Origin: Actinomycetota bacterium
GTDB lineage: Bacteria; Actinomycetota; Thermoleophilia; Solirubrobacterales; 70-9
Direction of reading: 5' to 3'
DNA length: 13,725 nucleotides
Assembly (NCBI GenBank): GCA_018268695.1
Contig: JAFDWD010000389.1
Location: forward strand, 1-13,725
Position 1 is the first letter of the stretch, and each line of letters begins with the position of its first letter. Under the pieces are notes generated by a model. It was given only the letters and a program-made list of their open reading frames with translations. It ran no database searches and was not told where the DNA came from. Position numbers and translations under genes: made by a program. Of the stretch, positions 6,583 through 12,536 are shown piece after piece.

Positions 6583-7113
6583 GTGACCAGACTGAAGACC
6601 AAGATCGCCGCCGCCGCAACCGTCGTCGGCCTGGGCGGGCTCGCCGGGCTGGCCCTCGGTCAGAACCACGACCAGGCCGCAACTCAAAAGACTGTCGCCG
6701 ACAAGCCGGTCGTGCACACGAAGGTGATCAGGCGGACCATCCACGTGACCAAGCACGCCAAGCCGAAGCATCCCAAGGGTGCGACCGGCACCGCCGGCGG
6801 TGCCGCCGTGGCCGCGGGAGGGGGCGGCGGTCCGGCCGCCTCCTCCGGGTCCGGCGCGGTGGCGACCGGCAGCTCCTCGACCGGGACGAGCGAAGGCTCG
6901 ACCTACTCCGAACCGGTCACCACCTCGACCAGCGCCGCCGCGGCGCCGGCGGAATACGAAAGCTCGGCCCCGGTCACCACCTCCACGAGCAGCGCCGGGG
7001 CGGCCTCCGAAGGTGGCTCCTCGACCCCCGTCGCGACCTCGACCAGCGGTGGCGGGGGCGGTGCCGGCGGCGGCGAGTCGGAGGGCGGGGACGGAGGCGG
7101 CCGCGATGACTGA
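6583..7113 (+). CDS. Anchored Ser/Thr-rich protein with 19-residue repeats, module 2
   Basis: 176 residues. The GTG start at 6583 has GAGGAG five bases upstream; the longer frame from 6478 runs through the promoter region and is rejected. Architecture: basic N-terminus; hydrophobic anchor (about 8-26, KIAAAATVVGL..., homologous to the 3519 protein); a basic segment with TKVIRRTIHVTKHAKPKH (46-63); then a Gly/Ser/Ala-rich tail. Three 19-residue repeats start at 110, 129 and 148 with cores EPVTTSTS, APVTTSTS and TPVATSTS, and a degenerate unit precedes them. The end is GGDGGGRDD. Its last eight bases overlap the next gene. First gene of the ApbE/ferric-reductase operon. Likely extracytoplasmic. 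A flavinylated or otherwise modified carrier is my inference; no FMN_bind domain is present. Confidence 0.75.
   Translation: MTRLKTKIAAAATVVGLGGLAGLALGQNHDQAATQKTVADKPVVHTKVIRRTIHVTKHAKPKHPKGATGTAGGAAVAAGGGGGPAASSGSGAVATGSSSTGTSEGSTYSEPVTTSTSAAAAPAEYESSAPVTTSTSSAGAASEGGSSTPVATSTSGGGGGAGGGESEGGDGGGRDD
6910..7080 (+). repeat. Three in-frame 57-bp repeat units (19 residues each)
   Basis: Units at 6910-6966, 6967-7023 and 7024-7080 each encode x-P-V-[TA]-T-S-T-S followed by an 11-residue spacer rich in Ala/Gly/Ser with Glu. Synonymous codons vary between the units (for example tcgaccagc versus tccacgagc), so conservation is of the peptide and exact spacing, not recent DNA duplication. Confidence 0.75.
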
Positions 7114-7411
7114 GCCCCGCCCGCCCCGTCCGCACCCGGGACGCAAGCCCGGCGGCGCGCTCGTCTTCTGGGCCTCCGCCGCGCTCTTCGCGGTCCTCTT
7201 CGCGCTGCTCACCTTCCAGCTCAGCAGCGGGACCGCCGGCACCACGACCACCGCGTCGCGCCCGGTCCAGGTGCGCAAGGTGATCAAGCGCCGGATCGTC
7301 ACCACGGTCGTGCCGAGCCCCGGCAAGAACCGGGTCGTCAGCGGCCCGGCGACCAGCTCCGAATCCGCGGCCGAAGTTCCGGCCGAACCGATCACGACCT
7401 CCACCTCCTGA
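7106..7411 (+). CDS. Single-helix membrane protein directly upstream of ApbE, module 2
   Basis: 101 residues from the ATG at 7106, whose frame overlaps the previous gene by eight bases (atgactga). The frame is open much further upstream, but that part is the other gene's shadow. A Pro/Arg-rich cytoplasmic start is followed by one helix (about 18-39, ALVFWASAALFAVLFALLTF), then a basic stretch VRKVIKRRIVTT. That stretch parallels TKVIRRTIHVT in the 6583 protein. A Ser/Ala tail ends EPITTSTS. The acidic protein at 390-863 ends EPLVTSQS in the same position before the other ApbE. Topology N-in/C-out. No domain is recognised. The conserved C-terminal octapeptide immediately upstream of two ApbE genes makes it a candidate ApbE substrate or docking protein. 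Confidence 0.75.
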   Translation: MTEPRPPRPHPGRKPGGALVFWASAALFAVLFALLTFQLSSGTAGTTTTASRPVQVRKVIKRRIVTTVVPSPGKNRVVSGPATSSESAAEVPAEPITTSTS

Positions 7412-7419
7412 GGATGACC

Positions 7420-8397
7420 ATGAGAGAACACGACCTCACTTTTGACGCGATGGGCAGCCACGTCCGGTTTCTGATCGGCGAGCCCCCGGCCGGAGCCGAC
7501 CTGCCGTCGGCGGCCACGGCCGCCGAGTCGGCGCGGCGCTTCGTCGTCGAGTTCGACCGGGCGCTCTCCCGCTTCAAACCCGAGAGCGAGCTCAGTGCCC
7601 TGAACGACGATCCGCGCGAACGCGTCCCGGCCTCGCCGCTCCTGCGGCGCGCCGTACGGGCGGGCGTCGAGGCCGCCGAGCTGAGCGACGGCCTCGTCGA
7701 CCCGACCCTGGTCGGCGAGATCGAGCGGGTCGGCTACGTCGACTCGCGCGCCGGGATGGCGGGCGAGCCGCTGGCCGACGCGCTCGGCTCCGCGCCGCCG
7801 CGGCGGCCCGCGCGTCCCCGCCCCGACTCCCGCTGGCGCGAGCTCGCGGTCGACGATGACGCGGGCGAGGTGATCCGGCCTGCCGGCCTGCGCTTCGACA
7901 CCGGCGGCACCGGTAAGGGCCTGGCCGCCGACCTCATCGCCGCCCGCCTGCGCGGCTACCCACGCTTCGTCGTCGACTGCGGTGGGGACATCCGCATCGG
8001 CGGCGCCGGCGCGCTCACCTGGCCGTACGAGGTCTTCGTCGAGCACCCGCTGAGCGGCGAGCGCTCCCACCTCATCCGCCTCGGCTTCGGCGGCATCGCC
8101 ACCTCGGGCCTGAACGTGCGGATCTGGCGCGACGCCGACGGCCGCGTCGTCCATCACCTGCTCGACCCGGCGACCGGGGAGCCGGCCTGGACCGGCCTGG
8201 TCGGCGCCACGGCGCTCGGCGACACCGCGCTCGAGGCCGAGACGCGGGCCAAGGCGGCGCTCCTCTCGGGGCCGCTCGAGGGCCGGCGCATCCTCGCCGA
8301 GAAGGGCGGCCTGATCGTCCACGACGACGGCGAGATCGAGCGGGTCGGCCCGATCGCCGTGATCCCCGCCACGGCACCGGAGGCGGTGGCGGCATGA
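7420..8397 (+). CDS. apbE: FAD:protein FMN transferase (ApbE family)
   Basis: 325 residues from the ATG at 7420, which has GAGG six bases upstream; an in-frame ATG at 7414 lacks one. The enzyme transfers FMN from FAD to Ser/Thr of an acceptor protein, using Mg2+. Family motifs in order: LSRFKPESELSALN, DTGGTGKG (D160-G167), CGGDIRIGG (G188-G189-D190), ATSG (T228-G230), HHLLDPATG (H245-G253), and LEAETRAKAALLSG (about 271-284). All key positions look intact. There is no signal peptide or lipobox, so it should act in the cytoplasm or before export, unlike periplasmic lipoprotein ApbE of Gram-negatives. It lies between the single-helix protein and the membrane cytochrome, overlapping the latter by ATGA. 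Its natural acceptor is not obvious in the window. Confidence 0.93.
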   Translation: MREHDLTFDAMGSHVRFLIGEPPAGADLPSAATAAESARRFVVEFDRALSRFKPESELSALNDDPRERVPASPLLRRAVRAGVEAAELSDGLVDPTLVGEIERVGYVDSRAGMAGEPLADALGSAPPRRPARPRPDSRWRELAVDDDAGEVIRPAGLRFDTGGTGKGLAADLIAARLRGYPRFVVDCGGDIRIGGAGALTWPYEVFVEHPLSGERSHLIRLGFGGIATSGLNVRIWRDADGRVVHHLLDPATGEPAWTGLVGATALGDTALEAETRAKAALLSGPLEGRRILAEKGGLIVHDDGEIERVGPIAVIPATAPEAVAA

Positions 8398-9011
8398 CCG
8401 GCGCCCTCTCCACGACCTTGCAGAGCCACGGCTGGTGGCTCGCCAGTCGCGCCTCGGGCCTCGTCGCCTTCGCCCTGATCACGGTCTCGGTCGGGATCGG
8501 CCTGGCGATGGCGGGGAAGGTGATGCGCCGCCCCGGTCTCTCGAAGAAGCTGATGCGGATCCACGAGCACACCGCCTTGGCGGGGCTGATCGCGATCGGC
8601 GTCCACGGCGTCACCTTGCTCGGCGACTCCTGGCTCAACCCCGGCGTCGCCGGCGTCGCGGTTCCGTTCGCGATGGGCTACAAGACGCTCTTCACCGGCC
8701 TCGGCGTCATCGCCGGCTACCTCGCCGCGGCGCTCGGCCTCAGCTACTACGTGCGCAAGCGGATCGGCACGCGCTTCTGGCGCAAGGCCCACCGGGCGAC
8801 GGTCGTCGTCTACGTCCTCGGCCTGGTCCACGCGCTCGGCGCCGGCACCGACGCCTCCGCGGTCTGGTTCCGCTGGTGGGTGATCCTCACCGCGCCGGTG
8901 CTCGGCGGGCTCTTCGTCTACCGCCTGCTGGGACGGCGCAAGCCCCACCCGGCTGCGGCCCGCCGCGAGATCCCGAGACCTACCAACCGAGTCATCGAGG
9001 AGGCAGCATGA
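8394..9011 (+). CDS. Ferric-reductase-like transmembrane haem protein
   Basis: 205 residues with about six hydrophobic helices (roughly 16-40, 59-77, 98-118, 133-150, 158-178 plus a shorter segment). Histidines pair as in the ferric reductase/YedZ-MsrQ-like haem b fold: H57/H59 and H71 in one pair of helix ends, H133 (KAHRAT) and H146 (GLVHALG) in the other. This suggests one or two b haems spanning the membrane. The protein has no fused NAD(P)H/FAD domain; the reductase is the next gene. The start overlaps the ApbE stop (ATGA at 8394-8397), and its own stop overlaps the reductase start (9008-9011). I infer that it passes electrons from the cytoplasmic reductase/ferredoxin to an outside flavin or Ser/Thr-rich carrier. 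Specific acceptor unknown. Confidence 0.85.
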   Translation: MTGALSTTLQSHGWWLASRASGLVAFALITVSVGIGLAMAGKVMRRPGLSKKLMRIHEHTALAGLIAIGVHGVTLLGDSWLNPGVAGVAVPFAMGYKTLFTGLGVIAGYLAAALGLSYYVRKRIGTRFWRKAHRATVVVYVLGLVHALGAGTDASAVWFRWWVILTAPVLGGLFVYRLLGRRKPHPAAARREIPRPTNRVIEEAA

Positions 9012-10189
9012 ACGACGACGGAGTCCTGATCGTGGGTGGTGGCCTCGCTGCCCAGCGGGCGTCCGAGACCCTGCGGCGGCGCGGCTACGAGGGACCGGTG
9101 CGCATGGTGTGCGCCGAGCCGCTGCCGCCGTACGACCGGCCGCCGCTGTCAAAGAAGGTGCTGGCCGGGGAGGTGGGGGAGGAGACCCTCGCCTTCCGGC
9201 CGCGCGACTGGTACCGCGACCACGAGGTCGAGCTGGTGCTGGGGGACCGGGCCGCCTCGCTCGACCCGCTCGCCCACCGGGTGCGGCTCGAGTCCGGCGC
9301 CCGCTTCCCCTACCGCCGCCTGCTGATCGCGACCGGCGGGGCGCCGCGGCGGCTGCCGTTCCTCGGCCATCCCAACGTCCACGTCCTCCGCGACGCCGCC
9401 GACGCGCGCCGGCTGCGGGCGGCGCTGGTGCCGGGGGTCCGGCTGGCGATCGTCGGCGCCGGCTTCATCGGCCAGGAGGTCGCCGCCACGGCGCGCGGCC
9501 TCGGCGCCCGGGTGACCCTGATCGAGGCGCTGCCCGCGCCGCTCGCGCCGATCCTCGGCGAGGAGCTCGGCGGCTGGTTCGCCGGGCTGCACCGCGAGGA
9601 AGGCATCGAGGTCCGGCTCGGCGCCGCCCTCGCCGGGGCGCGCGGCGGCGACGCGGTCGAGGAGCTGATCCTCGCCGACGGGGAGCGGATCGGCTGCGAT
9701 CAGGTCCTCGTCGGCATCGGCACCGTCCCGGCGACCGCCTGGCTCGCCGAGCACGGCTTCGGCGATGGGGTCCCGGTCGACATGGCGGGACGCACCGCGC
9801 TCGAGGACGTCTACGCCGCCGGCGACGCGGCCCTCTCCTTCGACCCGGTGAGCGGCACCCACCACCGCACCGAGCATTGGGAGGCGGCGGCCTGGGAGGG
9901 CGCCGCGGTGGCGAAGGCGATGCTCGGCGAGGAGCCGGGGAGGCCGCCGCTCGCGAGCTTCTGGAGCGACCAGTACGGGCTGCGGGTGCAGTGCGTCGGC
10001 GACCCCCGCGGGGCCGACGCGACCCGCCTCGACGGCGATCCCGCCGCCCGCGACTTCGAGGTGCTCTTCACCCGCGCCGGGGTCCCGGTCGCGGGGCTGG
10101 CGGTCGGCCGCCCGGCGGCGATCCGTGGATTTCGCGATGCCATCCAAGGCGGCGCTCCCGTCGCCGCGAGAAAGGAGCTCACCGTATGA
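9008..10189 (+). CDS. FAD-dependent NAD(P)H:ferredoxin/rubredoxin-type reductase
   Basis: 393 residues. The ATG at 9008 is preceded by GAGGAGG (8997-9003). N-terminal FAD-binding motif GVLIVGGGLAAQRASETLRR (about 5-24); YDRPPLSKK (about 43-51), typical of the ferredoxin/putidaredoxin reductase group; RLLIATGGAPRR; NAD(P)-binding AIVGAGFIGQEVA (147-159); second FAD motif VYAAGD (268-273); and a C-terminal reductase domain (about 315-393) starting ASFWSDQYGLRVQ. Soluble and cytoplasmic. These enzymes oxidise NAD(P)H, usually NADH, and reduce a small ferredoxin, which here is encoded immediately downstream with an ATGA overlap. Length is normal for the family. In this operon it most likely feeds the membrane haem protein. 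Confidence 0.93.
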   Translation: MNDDGVLIVGGGLAAQRASETLRRRGYEGPVRMVCAEPLPPYDRPPLSKKVLAGEVGEETLAFRPRDWYRDHEVELVLGDRAASLDPLAHRVRLESGARFPYRRLLIATGGAPRRLPFLGHPNVHVLRDAADARRLRAALVPGVRLAIVGAGFIGQEVAATARGLGARVTLIEALPAPLAPILGEELGGWFAGLHREEGIEVRLGAALAGARGGDAVEELILADGERIGCDQVLVGIGTVPATAWLAEHGFGDGVPVDMAGRTALEDVYAAGDAALSFDPVSGTHHRTEHWEAAAWEGAAVAKAMLGEEPGRPPLASFWSDQYGLRVQCVGDPRGADATRLDGDPAARDFEVLFTRAGVPVAGLAVGRPAAIRGFRDAIQGGAPVAARKELTV

Positions 10190-10395
10190 GCTACGTACCA
10201 GTGATCGATCCCGACGAGTGCCTCGCCCACGGCGATTGTGTCGAGGTCGCGCCCGACGTGTTCAGGCTCGACGACACCGCGGTGGTGATCGGCACCGGCC
10301 CGCTGGAGCTGTTGGTGGCCGCTGCCGAATCGTGCCCGGCCGTGGCGATCTCGATCGTCGACGAGGACACCGGCGCGGTCTACTACCCGTCGTAG
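10186..10395 (+). CDS. Small single-cluster ferredoxin (CxxHxxC...CP, probably [3Fe-4S])
   Basis: 69 residues. The ATG at 10186 has AAAGGAG (10171-10177) eight bases upstream and overlaps the reductase stop (ATGA). Cluster ligands are C12, C18 and C50 in C-L-A-H-G-D-C ... S-C-P. The position that is Cys in [4Fe-4S] ferredoxins is His15. The layout PxECLAHGDCVEVAPDVF...ESCPAVAI is that of actinobacterial ferredoxins known from cytochrome P450 systems. No P450 is encoded here, so the partner is more likely the adjacent reductase and the membrane haem protein. Last gene of the operon; its TAG lies inside the palindrome at 10392-10415. Confidence 0.92.
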   Translation: MSYVPVIDPDECLAHGDCVEVAPDVFRLDDTAVVIGTGPLELLVAAAESCPAVAISIVDEDTGAVYYPS

Positions 10396-10415
10396 TCCGG
10401 GCGCGCCCGGACTAC
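10392..10415. terminator. Perfect 24-bp palindrome containing both convergent stop codons
   Basis: GTAGTCCGGGCG is followed directly by its reverse complement. The ferredoxin TAG (10393-10395) lies in the left arm and the lipoprotein's TAG (10414-10412 on the minus strand) in the right arm. As RNA it could form a GC-rich hairpin from either direction. No convincing U-tract follows, so it may be a bidirectional terminator of the non-canonical GC-rich type, or an RNA 3' end stabiliser. Confidence 0.5.
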
Positions 10416-10813
10416 TTCAAGGCTTCGATTTCTTCGCACAGCTTCAACACCGCTTCCTTGCCGAAGGAGAGCTTCGAGGCCGCGGTGCGGCACTGGGCGG
10501 CCAGTTCGTCGACCGCCGATTCGATGCTTCCTTCGGCCGCTTCGGCGGCGGCGGGGACCTGCGCTTCGACCGATTTCTGCAGCGACCGGCAGGCCCCTTC
10601 GGCGGCGCCGCGGGCGGTGGCGGCGCTGATCGAGGCCGCCGCTTCGGTGCATGCTTCGCCCGCTTCGCCGACCTTTTCGCCGAGCTGCGTTTCGATCGAT
10701 CCGGTCCCCTCTTCGGTCGAGGAGGACGAAGAGGAGCCGCCCCCGCAGGCGCTGAGCAGGAGCGCGGTGAGGACGAGGGCGAGGACGGATGCGATGGGAA
10801 GGTGACGTCTCAT
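10412..10813 (-). CDS. Small cysteine-containing lipoprotein
   Basis: 133 residues. The signal peptide has the lipobox LLSAC, with C23 the lipid-modified residue, followed by GGG and six serines as a flexible tether. The mature part is alanine-rich, probably helical, with four further cysteines (C55, C75, C108, C126), perhaps two disulfides. No family is recognised. Glu codons are mainly GAA, as in the other exported proteins here. Its 3' end abuts the ferredoxin gene through a shared palindrome, and it diverges from 10927. A TAATCT lies nine bases before the ATG, a possible near-leaderless promoter. Surface location is well supported; function unknown. Confidence 0.8.
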   Translation of the reverse strand: MRRHLPIASVLALVLTALLLSACGGGSSSSSSTEEGTGSIETQLGEKVGEAGEACTEAAASISAATARGAAEGACRSLQKSVEAQVPAAAEAAEGSIESAVDELAAQCRTAASKLSFGKEAVLKLCEEIEALK

Positions 10814-10912
10814 TGCCGAGGGAGATTACGAACCGGCGCCGTATGCGGCATCCGTAGAAGCCCCCAATCCGCGGCGCCCCGGCGCCTTCTCATCGGGCGC
10901 AAACATTCGGCG

Positions 10913-10927
10913 CGCAAGATGGCCGCA
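10913..10927 (+). promoter_or_regulatory. Candidate leaderless promoter, 15 bases identical to that at 6545
   Basis: CGCAAGATGGCCGCA ends on the A of the ATG at 10927. With CAAGAT (10915-10920) as -10, transcription would start at the start codon, and there is no ribosome site upstream. The identical block precedes the 6583 operon. Confidence 0.4.
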
Positions 10928-11856
10928 TGAAGGTTCGGCGGGCCATCTCGGCGCTCGTCCCGGCGGGGGCGGTGGCGTTGGTCGCCTATCTCCTGGTCAC
11001 GCGCGGCGCGGCGCTCGGCGCCGCCTTGGTCGCGGTGCCGCCGTGGGTGCTGGCCGCCGCGGTCGCGGCGCACCTCCTCACCCTCCTCCTGCGGACCGAG
11101 GCCTGGCGCACGGTGCTGCGCGCGGCGGGCGGCGGCGGGGTCGGGCACCGGGCCGTCCACGCCGCCAACGCGGGCGCCTTCCTCGCCGGAACCCTGCAGG
11201 GCCAGGCGGCGCTGCCGACCCGCGTGGCGCTGCTGCGGCGCTTCGCCGGCGAGGACGCGCCGCCGGTCTCCCGGATCGCCCTCGGCGACGCGCCGATCGT
11301 CCTCTTCGAGGTCTGCGCCTCGGCGGTCCTGGCGGCGATCGGATCGACCGCGGTGGGCCTGATCCCCGGCTGGGCGCCGTGGGCGATGCTCGGCGGCGCA
11401 CTGGCCGTCCTCACCGCGCTGCGCTACCTCCATGACCGTTTCCGCGCGCACCGGCTCGCGGCCGGGCTCGGCGTCCTCGCCGACCCGCCGCTGCGCAACC
11501 GGCTCGCGCTGGTCGTCGCCGGGTTCACCGCGATGGCGTTCCTGCGTACGCTGATCGTGATGGCGGGCTTCGACCTGCCGACCGACCCCGCCCACGTCTG
11601 TCTCGTCCTCTTCACCATGGGCGCCGTCGGCCTGCTGCCGCTCGGCGTCGGCACCGGCCCGGCGGCGATGGTCGCCGCGCTCGGCGGCTCGACCACGATC
11701 GTCACCGCCACGGCGGCGGGGATGGTGGTCAGCGCGGCGACCGTCCTCGCGGTGCTGATCTACGCCGGTGCCGTCTGGCTCGTCGGGTCGGCCACCGGCC
11801 GGCTGCCGAAGCCGGTGGCCGACCCGGGAACGGGCACCGCTCTTACGCCACCGTGA
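10927..11856 (+). CDS. Flippase-like / lysylphosphatidylglycerol-synthase-type membrane protein
   Basis: 309 residues with about seven or eight hydrophobic helices across the whole length. The segment NAGAFLAGTLQGQAALPTRVALLRRFAGE (about 79-107) fits the conserved loop of the UPF0104/AglD-like membrane family, whose members resemble the flippase half of MprF. The final helices GLLPLGVGTGPAAMVAALGG (about 238-257) also match this style. There is no lysyl-transferase domain. The proposed role is lipid or lipid-linked precursor translocation, known only loosely for the family. No clear link to the electron-transfer operon. The start is taken at ATG 10927, apparently leaderless. The 3' end overlaps the convergent cupredoxin gene by 14 bases. 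Confidence 0.75.
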   Translation: MKVRRAISALVPAGAVALVAYLLVTRGAALGAALVAVPPWVLAAAVAAHLLTLLLRTEAWRTVLRAAGGGGVGHRAVHAANAGAFLAGTLQGQAALPTRVALLRRFAGEDAPPVSRIALGDAPIVLFEVCASAVLAAIGSTAVGLIPGWAPWAMLGGALAVLTALRYLHDRFRAHRLAAGLGVLADPPLRNRLALVVAGFTAMAFLRTLIVMAGFDLPTDPAHVCLVLFTMGAVGLLPLGVGTGPAAMVAALGGSTTIVTATAAGMVVSAATVLAVLIYAGAVWLVGSATGRLPKPVADPGTGTALTPP

Positions 11857-12382
11857 CCGTGCCCTTCATGAAGCCCTGGTGGCTCATCGCCCAGGGGTCG
11901 CAGGGCATCATGCAGTGCCATTCGTAGCTGCCCGGCTTGCTCGGGGCGGTGAAGGTGAAGGTCGTCGTCGAAGGTTCCGATTCAGAGCCCGCGGAGATCA
12001 TCTGTTCGACCCCGAGGCCCGGATCGGTGAAGGTGTGCTGCGCTTCGTCGTAGTTGTGGACGGTGACCCGGACGGTGGCGCCGGCCGGGACGGTGAAGGC
12101 GGCCGGCAGGTAGGCGTCGTGCCAGGTCCCTTCGGGCCCTTTCTTGGCGTGCTCTTCGTCGCTTTTGATCGAGAGCGACACTTCCTTCGTGCTCGAGGCT
12201 TCGGCCATGCCGCGACCTTCGCTCATCATCGATTGCTTCTGCCCGACCGGGGCGAGCTGGGCGTCGGCCTGGTTTCCGCCATTCGTCTTCAGGGCGGCGA
12301 TCAGGGCGGCGAACGCGATCATCAGGGCGATGGCGGCGACGAACAGCGCGAAGCCACCATTCGAGTTCTTCGGACTCTCCAT
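11843..12382 (-). CDS. Membrane-anchored cupredoxin
   Basis: 179 residues from the ATG at 12382. The frame extends upstream but the extra part is Pro/Arg-rich and covers the upstream regulatory region. An AAGGAG lies 13 bases before the ATG, a little far. One N-terminal helix (about 11-31) anchors an extracytoplasmic beta-rich domain. Copper ligands: H116 (AQHTF) and the C-terminal cluster HCMMPCDPWAMSHQGFM with C157, C161, H168 and M172. The two cysteines recall the CuA site of cytochrome oxidase subunit II, but the C-x6-H spacing is longer than CuA's usual C-x3-H. Whether it binds mononuclear type 1 or binuclear copper cannot be decided. Likely electron carrier outside the membrane. A TGAGA-N4-TCTCA repeat lies about 100 bases upstream. 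Confidence 0.85.
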   Translation of the reverse strand: MESPKNSNGGFALFVAAIALMIAFAALIAALKTNGGNQADAQLAPVGQKQSMMSEGRGMAEASSTKEVSLSIKSDEEHAKKGPEGTWHDAYLPAAFTVPAGATVRVTVHNYDEAQHTFTDPGLGVEQMISAGSESEPSTTTFTFTAPSKPGSYEWHCMMPCDPWAMSHQGFMKGTVTVA

Positions 12383-12484
12383 GGGGATGTGGATGCTCCT
12401 TGGGGATTTGGGGGGTTGCGCCCAGGGAAGGCGCGGGAGTCCGGCATCCTGCGAGGATCCGATTGGCGTCAGATGAACGGCCCG

Positions 12485-12498
12485 TGAGAGAACTCTCA
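12485..12498. promoter_or_regulatory. Inverted repeat TGAGA-N4-TCTCA, second copy
   Basis: tgaga gaac tctca lies 103 bases upstream of the cupredoxin start. The arms are identical to those at 1596-1609 upstream of the membrane cytochrome-like gene; the centres differ. Candidate binding site of a common regulator; none is assigned. Confidence 0.35.
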
Positions 12499-12536
12499 GG
12501 GTCCTCGGGGCGGGGCGGGGCGGCCGTCCGAGTGGT

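Noticed and set aside
6244..8322. 692-residue minus-strand open frame
   Set aside because: Opposite-strand shadow across the well-supported regulator, small-protein and ApbE genes; composition is typical of a GC-rich antisense frame.
8435..9007. Extension of the reductase frame upstream of 9008
   Set aside because: Translation is Arg/Pro-rich and overlaps the ferric-reductase-like gene; the ATG at 9008 has GAGGAGG and begins the FAD motif.
9109..10185. Upstream extension of the ferredoxin frame
   Set aside because: Arg/Gly-rich shadow of the reductase; the ferredoxin starts at 10186 with its own ribosome site.
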